Positions 53,896 to 61,953 of a stretch of DNA of 64,000 bases are shown here, one piece after another. The stretch comes from Leishmania infantum JPCM5 (taxonomy: Eukaryota; Euglenozoa; Kinetoplastea; Trypanosomatida; Trypanosomatidae). The notes under the pieces were generated by a model. The model did not search any database, was not told the origin of the DNA, and saw nothing but the letters and a program-made list of their open reading frames with translations. The position numbers and the translations under genes are program-made. How positions within the stretch are numbered: the stretch's first letter is position 1; each line of letters opens with the position of its first letter. The stretch is taken from positions 372,001 to 436,000 of the forward strand of contig NC_009392.2 in assembly GCF_000002875.2 (NCBI RefSeq). The letters run 5' to 3'.

Positions 53896-55002
53896 ATGGC
53901 ACAGAGGCAGATGTGGGTCGGAGAGTGCCCCGATAGGATTAGGAAGCGAATTAGTGCCGCTAAAAAGTCGCGCATGGTCATAAAGAAACTAAATGACCCG
54001 ACGAGGTTTGCTGTTTGTGATATCCAAGGAAAGAATCATAATTGCACGATTGGGAATCCGCATATGTGCTCCTGCGGCGCTACACAGCCGTGCGCTCATA
54101 CTCTTTCCGTTCTGCTCTTGTTCTTCAAAGTAAGCGAGGAAAATCCGATTGTATGGCAAAGATACATCAATGAGGTGGAGCTAAGTGACCTTATCGACAA
54201 GAGAGCGGATGAAGGAAAATGCGTTTTTTGCCACGAGAGCACGGGTAGCGTCGGCTCATGCGAAAAATGCGGCGCTCACTTTCATCAGCTGTGCTTGGAA
54301 TTGGCATCGAAAAGCGGAAAAGTCAACTGCAACACCTGTCCAAAGTGTCGTGAAATGGTGTCGAGGTCTGAAAGTAAAAGCGATACCTGCTGCAGCAACT
54401 GCAGTGTGCCTTGCAAAACTGAGAACTACACATGCCTCCTTTGCCCTGACTACTTTTTGTGCAGGCGCTGCTACACGTTGTGCAAGACTCATCCTTCACA
54501 CCCTTTTAGCTGCAGCAAGCTGGGAGGCCCTGCGCCGTCGACATGCAGTGTGTCGCCTCAGAGTATGGGAGATTTACAATACCGTGAGATTAACCCGGAA
54601 GACTATGAAGCACTCATCGCTCTAGACAACGACAAGAGGAGACCTCTAGGGGAAGAGGAGCTTAGTAACCTGCCAGTCGAGTATTTTAGCGCGTGCGCAA
54701 GAAGAAATGATAGTTGCCCGGTGTGTCTCCGTAGATTCGTGGCGTCCAACAGGTGCATTGCACTTCCTTGTGGCCACATAATGCACCACAAGTGCGGATT
54801 TAAATGGCTCTCTGAATTTAGCGACGTGTGTCCTATTGACAATCGGAAAGTATGCAAGTGGAGCAATACACAGGACGCAAGGACTGCTGGTGAGGTCAAA
54901 GCTTCCCTGCAGGCCTCTACACGCGACGGAACGACTTTACGGTTTCCTTCGAAGATAACATCCGTCAAGCTTCCCGCAATCAAGCCACGGGAATGGAAAT
55001 GA
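53896..55002 (+). CDS. ZSWIM2-like E3 ubiquitin ligase: SWIM, RING, ZZ, RING-H2
   Basis: A 368-residue protein with four zinc modules in the order seen in ZSWIM2/MEX. SWIM motif CxCx(n)CxH: CSCGATQPCAH (about 59-69). RING-type finger: CVFCHES, then CEKCGAHFHQLC, then CPKC (about 109-148). ZZ finger: CCSNCSVPC, CLLC, FLCRRCYTLC, HPSHPFSC (about 159-200). C-terminal RING-H2: CPVCLRRF, CGHIMHHKC, CPIDN (about 270-315). All metal-ligand positions appear present, so E2 binding and ubiquitin transfer are plausible. ZSWIM2 in mammals is a testis-enriched self-ubiquitinating ligase (family knowledge). I set the start at the first ATG (MAQRQMWVGECPD); the frame is open to 53800 without an ATG. A hand count of bases 54001-54060 gives 42% G+C against 58% in a sample of STI1. 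Confidence 0.8.
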   Translation: MAQRQMWVGECPDRIRKRISAAKKSRMVIKKLNDPTRFAVCDIQGKNHNCTIGNPHMCSCGATQPCAHTLSVLLLFFKVSEENPIVWQRYINEVELSDLIDKRADEGKCVFCHESTGSVGSCEKCGAHFHQLCLELASKSGKVNCNTCPKCREMVSRSESKSDTCCSNCSVPCKTENYTCLLCPDYFLCRRCYTLCKTHPSHPFSCSKLGGPAPSTCSVSPQSMGDLQYREINPEDYEALIALDNDKRRPLGEEELSNLPVEYFSACARRNDSCPVCLRRFVASNRCIALPCGHIMHHKCGFKWLSEFSDVCPIDNRKVCKWSNTQDARTAGEVKASLQASTRDGTTLRFPSKITSVKLPAIKPREWK

Positions 55003-55640
55003 CGATTTGGCGAGGAGGACAAGCAACTTTCTGCTCCCTTTTTACCGTCGGCACAATTTTCAGTCCGCCTTCTCTAAATGTCCACAAAGAAATCTTTTTT
55101 TTTTGCCCTCTCAGCTCTGCTATTTTTTTTTATTGACCAGCAGCAGAGCCGGACCTTTATCAAGGGGATATACACACTGGGATCTTCACAGGGTGCTTAC
55201 GAGCAGACTTTGACCTTTTTTCGATTTGTCGAGGTGAGAGCTCTATATTTTCCCTCCGATTAGTTGTGAACACTAGGTGTAAAAACGAACGAACTTTTCC
55301 TTCTCGCTTGCCAGTTTCAGTATCCGAAATGATTGCAACGGAAAGCACTTGGTTTGTCTTTTGGTTCCACTCTTGAAGTATACCCTCTACACTTGCTCGT
55401 CCAATCATTATTTTGGAGCATTCGCGATGTAAATCTTTTCTAGACCATCCTCAAGTTTGTTTTTCTCATATTCTCACACATTGAATTGGAGCTCCACTAG
55501 TTTTACTGCGCTTGGAAGACGCTGATTACGGGGATCGCATTCTGAACCCTCTTTTCCCATCGAATGTTTCGTTGCACCTTTGATGTTCCTGCTTCCCGCT
55601 TTTCTTCCTGCTAATGTTTTTGAAGCCCATCATGACGTAT
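55003..55640. other. Downstream spacer with two small opposing reading frames
   Basis: On plus, 55078-55263 encodes 61 residues beginning MSTKKSFFFALSALLFFFI, signal-peptide-like, starting 75 bases after the ligase stop. On minus, 55408-55160 encodes 82 residues (from MIGRASVEGILQEWNQK) with balanced charged composition. They overlap, so at most one is real. Neither family is recognised. The remainder is T-rich and may be the ligase 3' UTR. Confidence 0.3.
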
Positions 55641-56176
55641 GGCATCTCAGCGTAGCTTAGCGGCTCAGTACCCACTCCCTCTGGAGGAGCCAAGCAGTTC
55701 CCCCTATCCCTTGCGAGTGTCAACCCTCTGCTTGTAGTGACAGGGCCAAGCACCTGCGACGTGGTGAGGTCAGAGCGATGTGTCGCTGCTGATGCCGGCG
55801 GTGCGCTTCTTGATGGCGCTGCGTCGGAGAGAGCTGCAACTATGCAGCCGTTTGTGCCATGTGTGTGTGACGGGCAGGGTGACCACGTGACCCCGATGTG
55901 TCCCACCTGGCCCCCACTGCCCACTGGTGAGGGAGCCCGCGCCACCCCGAGGGGAGATGCAGCAGGGGGCGGCCGGCATGATGGGTGAGCGGCTGCGAGG
56001 CGCCCTGCTCAGTGGGTGGTGTTTGGGGCCGAGATCACGCACTGGTGACCGAGTCGGCGCACTGCCGCAACGTGTGTCTAGCGCTGCTTTGCAGCAGGCG
56101 GTGGGCGTGCAACCGGCCTGGGGCAGAGTTGTGCTGAGCCCATGCCCCCTGGCAGAGAATGAACATTAAAAAAAAA
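55641..56176 (+). repeat. SIDER-type retroposon, copy 4
   Basis: Same orientation as copy 2 and ending in the same A-run. Its low-coordinate end (GGCATCTCAGCGTAGC) pairs with copy 3, its ACTACAAGC site with copy 1, and its downstream flank (56177-56250) with copy 2. It lies in sense orientation in the likely 3' UTR of the ZSWIM2-like gene, the position where SIDER2 elements are known to affect mRNA decay. Confidence 0.85.
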
Positions 56177-56250
56177 TGGACTGCAACAATGAGAAGACGA
56201 TGTGAATACAGTATTCAAAAGGGACGACAACAAAGAACACGCGTACTGTT
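56177..56250 (+). repeat. Flank shared with the 3' side of copy 2
   Basis: Counterpart of 47320-47394. After ACTGTT the two sequences part completely: this one leads into the 5' region of the next plus-strand gene, the other into the foreign-looking block. Confidence 0.85.
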
Positions 56251-56289
56251 GCACAGAAGAAGTTGTGTGCGTGGTATCTTCCGAATCGC

Positions 56290-56324
56290 GGCTTCTCTCT
56301 TACCCCCTTTTTCGACGATTGCAG
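56290..56324 (+). promoter_or_regulatory. Candidate trans-splice acceptor for the gene at 56519
   Basis: Pyrimidine tract CTTCTCTCTTACCCCCTTTTT followed by GATTGCAG with AG at 56323-56324. A second tract lies at about 56400-56450 with a later AG near 56490, so the exact site is open. Confidence 0.4.
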
Positions 56325-56518
56325 GTTAGGGCCCGATATGTACGTCAGGACTGCGACTGTCTTACAGGCTTGGTCGACTTTCAACCTTCAAGGTGTTTCT
56401 ACTTCTGCCCGGTCTTTTCTCTGTTACTGGTTTCCTGTCTTTTATTAAATTCCCTGGCACACAATGCGATGGGTATGGTACTTCGGCACAGTAGGCCGTA
56501 AGCTGTAAAATTTTGACC

Positions 56519-57616
56519 ATGCGCCGTCTCACCGCCCCTGCTCTGAGCACTCCGTGCGTTCGCTCCATCTGCGGGGCAGCGCCTGTGATGTACTTTCCTC
56601 CCGTGCCGTTTGCGTCCGTCTCCAAGGAGGAGCAGATCAAGAAGAACACCAAGATCGCGATCGAGATGATCAGGCGCTACAAGGGTGAGGCGCCTGCGTC
56701 CTACACGCGCAAGCACACCGCCACCATAGAGCAACTCGAGAAAGAGATTGAGGCGCTTCTGGGCGGCGCACAGAAGATGCGCAAGGCCACCACGGATGAT
56801 CAGCCAATGGACAAGCTGGCACTGATGGAGCGCTGCCTCCGCCATGCTCTCTGGTCGTACCACAAAGACGATGGCAAGTATGATTTTGATGAGATTGCGA
56901 GGTGGGTTGTTTACACCCCCGAGGACGAGGTGAAGCTCGCACAGATGAAGCGCCAGGTGGAGGCCAAGTCGAAGCTGGCGGCGTATCGTGCCAAGCGTGC
57001 CGAGCAGGGTCTGCCCGAAGCCCCCGTTCCGCAGATCAACTGGGGGGAAGAGTACAACAACGTGACGGACCGCGAGCTGGTGAACGAGAAGCGGATTCGC
57101 TACGATACGATTGCCGCCAACACCATGGAGCGTGACGAGGCCCAGATTGAGGCCGTGCTGCAGCAATACCGCAAGCCGGTGCAAGATAAGCGCCTTGACG
57201 ACCTTGTTGATCTTCTCGAGCGCTTCAAGCCGGTGCTCGCTCGCGAGGCCATTATGCAGCGCCTCACCATCAAGCACTTGGAGGGTCAGCTGGGCGTGTG
57301 GCGCTACATGGACTGGTGCCCTGAGGTGCGTGATCGCGCCGAGCTCGAGGTGGATGTCTCCGGCTTCCAGTGGTGGTCTCCGCTGGAGGAGCGCCGCCTT
57401 TTGCCGGTGCGGCTGCGCTCTGTGAACGAGGTGCGTGAAATTATGGCTCAGACCCAGTCCTCGAAGGCCGCTGAGGCATCGGCTCACAGTCCACAGGCGT
57501 CTCAGTCTGCCGGTGACGGTGACCGCGAGCGGCTTCTGAAGGAGGTGCTGGCTTTGCAGGCCCGAATTCACCAGCGCGATGATGCTCCGGTAGAGGAAAA
57601 TAAGGCTGCTCACTAA
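56519..57616 (+). CDS. Probable trypanosomatid mitochondrial ATP synthase subunit (ATPTB2/subunit d type)
   Basis: A 365-residue, mostly helical, soluble-looking protein. The N-terminus (MRRLTAPALSTPCVRSICGA) is a typical mitochondrial presequence. The rest is charged helices (EEQIKKNTKIAIEMIRRYKG, then KHTATIEQLEKEIEALLGG) plus Trp-rich motifs (ARWVVYTPEDE, VWRYMDWCPEV, GFQWWSPLEERR). I call it the trypanosome-specific Fo-ATP synthase component known as ATPaseTb2, mainly because I recall that gene lying beside STI1 in Trypanosoma brucei, and because its size and helix-rich character fit; no signature motif proves it. It is certainly a real gene: clean frame, GC-rich codons like its cluster. 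The ATG at 56519 follows a TTG two codons earlier that I did not use. Confidence 0.6.
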   Translation: MRRLTAPALSTPCVRSICGAAPVMYFPPVPFASVSKEEQIKKNTKIAIEMIRRYKGEAPASYTRKHTATIEQLEKEIEALLGGAQKMRKATTDDQPMDKLALMERCLRHALWSYHKDDGKYDFDEIARWVVYTPEDEVKLAQMKRQVEAKSKLAAYRAKRAEQGLPEAPVPQINWGEEYNNVTDRELVNEKRIRYDTIAANTMERDEAQIEAVLQQYRKPVQDKRLDDLVDLLERFKPVLAREAIMQRLTIKHLEGQLGVWRYMDWCPEVRDRAELEVDVSGFQWWSPLEERRLLPVRLRSVNEVREIMAQTQSSKAAEASAHSPQASQSAGDGDRERLLKEVLALQARIHQRDDAPVEENKAAH

Positions 57617-57878
57617 GAGGGGTGTCGCGCTGATTCCCGCTGCTGCAGTACGAAAAGCGTGCGAAGATGAACCGATACGTGACTTCTCACCTTCATCGTT
57701 GTCGCTCATCTCTGCCCTTGTCGGTTCACCAGTTCTTCGCGTTTGCTGATAGCAGCGGCGTCTGTCTCATTCCCTTCTTTCTTTTGGTTCTCGACATTCT
57801 CCTCGCGTAGCGTCTTTACACAGCTTAGGAAGTGCCGGGGTGGGCACGTGTATGTGTGCGTAAGGAGGTGAGTGATGT

Positions 57879-57913
<35 letters not shown>

Positions 57914-58617
57914 GCACGCACCATCTAAGGCACCGCGAACAGAAGAAGAAGGGGGGCCTCCCTCGCTTTTCTTTTCTGGTTCGTTCCTTCTCTCTTTTGT
58001 TTCGAGTTAGCACAAAGTGATTACTTTTTATATGAAGTTGATTAACACGTGTAGCACCGGCAAAACAGAACAGCAGCGACAACAACAAGCGGCTAGACGC
58101 ATGCAACACACGCACGGGAACGCAGTACTTTTGTGGAAGTCCGAAAGCGATTGTTTTAGTGCCAGAGGCACCACGGGTGCGATAGCGGATCAAGTGTAGA
58201 GAACAATGAGCACCGTGTGAGATCGCCAGCTGTGCGTGCGAAAGCGGTGCCATCGGATAGGCAGCACCGGTGGAGCTGCAGGAAACCACCTTTCTCTGCA
58301 GGTCTCTTTTTGTTTTCGTCTGAGAATGCGCAAAGGCCTGCTGGTGCCCTTATCACGTATCATATCTTTCGTTGCGCGCTCACTTTGCCTTGCCTCTCCT
58401 TTCCCTCTCTTCCGTGGTGGTGCCGTGTATGCCTTCTGAGACCCGCTACGTCACTTTGCTCGTTTGAACAGAACTACTGTGAACACCCACGAGCGATCAC
58501 ACACATACACATCCCTCACTCACACACACACACACAGCAACATCTATCCTACATACGGCTGAAAAAAAAAGTCTACGAACAAAATTTTTACAGTGCGTCG
58601 CCGCACATTTCTCCGTA
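57617..58617. repeat. Intergenic region with (CA)n(TA)n microsatellite
   Basis: CA repeats at 57879-57894 run directly into TA repeats to 57913. Further on, a pyrimidine tract at 58384-58412 and an AG at 58439-58440 could be the STI1 splice acceptor; a T-rich stretch at 58306-58319 is an alternative. No gene seen. Confidence 0.6.
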
Positions 58618-60258
58618 ATGGACGCAACTGAGCTGAAGAACAAGGGGAACGAAGAGTTCTCCGCCGGCCGCTATGTGGAGGCAGTGAACTACTTCTCAAA
58701 GGCGATCCAGTTGGATGAGCAGAACAGTGTCCTCTACAGCAACCGCTCCGCCTGCTTTGCAGCCATGCAAAAGTACAAGGACGCGCTGGACGACGCCGAC
58801 AAGTGCATCTCGATCAAGCCGAATTGGGCCAAGGGCTACGTGCGCCGAGGCGCAGCTCTCCATGGCATGCGCCGCTACGACGATGCCATTGCCGCGTATG
58901 AAAAGGGGCTCAAGGTGGACCCTTCCAACAGCAGCTGCGCGCAGGGCGTGAAGGACGTGCAGGTAGCCAAGGCCCGCGAAGCACGTGACCCCATCGCTCG
59001 CGTCTTCACCCCGGAGGCGTTCCGAAAGATCCAAGAGAATCCCAAGCTGTCCCTACTTATGCTGCAGCCTGACTACGTGAAGATGGTGGACACCGTCATC
59101 CGCGACCCTTCGCAGGCCCGACTGTACATGGAAGACCAGCGCTTTGCCCTGACGCTCATGTACCTGAGCGGGATGAAGATTCCCAACGATGGTGATGACG
59201 AGGAGGAGGAACGTCCGTCTGCGAAGGCGGCGGAGACAGCGAAGCCAAAAGAGGAGAAGCTTCTCACCGACAACGAGAAGGAGGCCCTGGCGCTCAAGGA
59301 GGAGGGCAACAAGCTCTACCTCTCGAAAAAGTTTGAGGAGGCGCTGACCAAGTACCAAGAGGCGCAGGTGAAAGACCCCAAGAACACTTTGTACATTCTG
59401 AACGTGTCGGCCGTGTACTTCGAGCAGGGTGACTACGACAAGTGCATCGCCGAGTGCGAGCACGGTATCGAGCACGCTCGCGAGAACCACTGCGACTACA
59501 CAATCATTGCGAAGCTCATGACCCGGAACGCCTTGTGCCTCCAAAAGCAGAGGAAGTACGAGGCCGCCATTGACCTTTACAAGCGCGCCCTTGTCGAGTG
59601 GCGTAACCCTGACACCCTCAAGAAGCTCACGGAGTGCGAGAAGGAGCACCAAAAGGCGGTGGAGGAAGCCTACATCGATCCTGAGATCGCGAAGCAGAAG
59701 AAAGACGAAGGTAACCAGTACTTCAAGGAGGATAAGTTCCCCGAGGCCGTGACAGCGTACACGGAGGCCATCAAACGCAACCCTGCCGAGCACACTTCCT
59801 ACAGCAATCGCGCGGCCGCTTACATCAAGCTTGGAGCCTTCAACGACGCCCTCAAGGACGCGGAGAAGTGCATTGAGCTGAAGCCCGACTTTGTTAAGGG
59901 CTACGCGCGCAAGGGTCATGCTTACTTTTGGACCAAGCAGTACAACCGCGCGCTGCAGGCGTACGATGAGGGCCTCAAGGTGGACCCGAGCAACGCGGAC
60001 TGCAAGGATGGGCGGTATCGCACAATCATGAAGATTCAGGAGATGGCATCTGGCCAGTCCGCGGATGGCGACGAGGCGGCGCGCCGCGCCATGGACGATC
60101 CTGAAATCGCGGCAATCATGCAAGATAGCTATATGCAACTAGTGCTGAAGGAGATGCAGAACGATCCCACGCGCATTCAGGAGTACATGAAGGACTCCGG
60201 CATCTCAGCGAAGATCAACAAGCTGATTTCAGCTGGCATCATTCGTTTTGGTCAGTAG
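58618..60258 (+). CDS. STI1: Stress-induced protein STI1 (HOP co-chaperone)
   Basis: A 546-residue protein with the full HOP layout: TPR1 (about 4-105, starting ATELKNKGNEEFSAGRY), DP1 (about 130-185, AFRKIQENPKLSLLM), TPR2A (about 225-345, EALALKEEGNKLYLSKKFEE), TPR2B (about 360-470, AKQKKDEGNQYFKEDKF) and DP2 (about 490-546, ending FGQ). TPR clamps bind the EEVD tails of Hsp70 and Hsp90 and pass client proteins between them in the cytosol. The protein is required for viability in L. donovani, as I recall. Length and order equal the family norm, with no insertions. The ATG is preceded by a stop-containing UTR. The surrounding order (probable ATP synthase subunit, then STI1) supports chromosome 8-type synteny. 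Confidence 0.97.
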   Translation: MDATELKNKGNEEFSAGRYVEAVNYFSKAIQLDEQNSVLYSNRSACFAAMQKYKDALDDADKCISIKPNWAKGYVRRGAALHGMRRYDDAIAAYEKGLKVDPSNSSCAQGVKDVQVAKAREARDPIARVFTPEAFRKIQENPKLSLLMLQPDYVKMVDTVIRDPSQARLYMEDQRFALTLMYLSGMKIPNDGDDEEEERPSAKAAETAKPKEEKLLTDNEKEALALKEEGNKLYLSKKFEEALTKYQEAQVKDPKNTLYILNVSAVYFEQGDYDKCIAECEHGIEHARENHCDYTIIAKLMTRNALCLQKQRKYEAAIDLYKRALVEWRNPDTLKKLTECEKEHQKAVEEAYIDPEIAKQKKDEGNQYFKEDKFPEAVTAYTEAIKRNPAEHTSYSNRAAAYIKLGAFNDALKDAEKCIELKPDFVKGYARKGHAYFWTKQYNRALQAYDEGLKVDPSNADCKDGRYRTIMKIQEMASGQSADGDEAARRAMDDPEIAAIMQDSYMQLVLKEMQNDPTRIQEYMKDSGISAKINKLISAGIIRFGQ

Positions 60259-61953
60259 ACTTCTACGCTGCCTCATTTTTTCTGTGTCTTTGCGTCGGCG
60301 GGCATGACAAAGAACAGTAAAGCAGCGATTCACATGCACGGGTAAAGTGCTGCGCCTCTCAAACACGACGTCGAGGCTGTGGTGCAGATGCGCGTCCCGC
60401 ATGAAGGTAATGAAGGGGAAGCAAGGGATGTCGTTTGTGAGCCTTTGTGGCTGCGCACACACTCCTTATCTCCTTCGCTTGGCACCTTCTCCCCTTTTTC
60501 TTCTTCTCACGCTCTTCCTGGCGCGGTGGTGCAACGATTTTGTTTTATTTTCGTGTGTAGTTCCTCTATTCAACGGTGCGATGACGCTAAAGAAGCTGCC
60601 CTGTATTCGGCTAGGGCGAAGGTAAAAGACTAGAGGGAGGGAGGGAGGGAGGGGGAAGGCAGGGGCGGCGAGCAGAGGGGACACCGTGGCCATCACCGAA
60701 AAGAAACAAGCAAAAGAAAAGGTCTCCAACGCCTGCATTTCCGCGCGCTCTCACCCACCTCCCTTCTCTCTCTCTCGCTATCTTGTCAACGGAGACATGA
60801 AGGTCATTTGGTAGGAAAAGAGGGGAGGGAGGGGGACGACGCGCTGCGTCTTTCGGGCACTGGCCGCGTGCGGCACCCTCTTTTTTTTTCTCTCTATTGG
60901 CACTGTCTTGTTTCTTTTCCCTTTCCTATCATACGCGTCTCGCAAAAGACTCCGCGCTGAGCAGCCATGTGCTGCGGCGTGGAGGAAGTACATAGACGTC
61001 ACTGATGCATAAATGCGCGTCCGTGTACGCGCTTGTATGGAGCTTCTAACAGCGTCTGTGTGTGTCTGTGTATTTCGAGCGTCTGTATGCTATTCTATTA
61101 AGCACCGAAGAAACGACACAAACGACAGCGAAGATGGTGTCGGCTTTTCGGCTAATCGCTCCCTTCAATAGCTTCTCTGAAGGAGATTCTCCCCCCAGAG
61201 GAATAGACTGCAGATGGGGTCAACGTATATCTGAGGAGTCGACAGAAGACAAGGAAAAGAAGGGTGACGCAGAACCATGTTGTTTTCTTTGTGCCCAGGT
61301 GTCACGTTGGCAGCGGCGGGCCTGTGCAGGTGGCGATGGAGGCGCACGGGGTGGCATAGAAGCTCACGGGCTGATCACGCAGCTTCTGGCTTTACAAGCT
61401 GATCATCTTGCTGCGATGCTGCGATGCCGCGGTGCACCGTGACACCCGTGCATACCAAAGAAAACGACCAAAAACAAAACATGATCAATAACGAAGGGGC
61501 AACACAAACGGGCAATCGGTAGGGGGCGCGTCTGGTGCTGTAGTCGACAGAGCTCACTCTCGTGTTCACGACAACGCACTGCAGGAATACCTTCCGGGTG
61601 TCTACTGAGGTAGACAGAGACGCACTCACGCATAGCCAGGCAACCACTTTGGTGTCCCCCCCTCTTCAACTCTCCCTGCTTGCCCACGTTCGCCATGCCT
61701 CGTGCGCACCATACACCCGCCCATCGATACATGAACGCCGTTACTGTTTCGCTCCTTTTCCATGCTGCCTCTCGTAACTTAAACATACAACAACACAAAA
61801 CTAACTCTTGTGCCTTCTTCACTAGAGGAACTCCATCATCCACACTTAGTCCCCTTGTTGCTATCGCCCAGCGCCTTCGCACGCGAAACGTGCGCAGATA
61901 CACCTCTTCCAATAACATAACACCACAACAGTGGGTGTGTGTCTGTGCCCTTC
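60259..61953. other. Intergenic region, 1.7 kb
   Basis: No gene supported. Contains (GGGA)n at about 60635-60654, pyrimidine tracts near 60750-60780 and 60880-60895, and a CTTCTTCACTAG site at about 61815-61826 that could be the splice acceptor for the next gene. A plus-strand frame at 61062-61442 is short and lacks protein-like features. Confidence 0.55.

Noticed and set aside
56399..60138. Long minus-strand frames opposite the ATP synthase-type gene and STI1
   Set aside because: Shadows of clear plus-strand genes, caused by strong third-position G/C bias.
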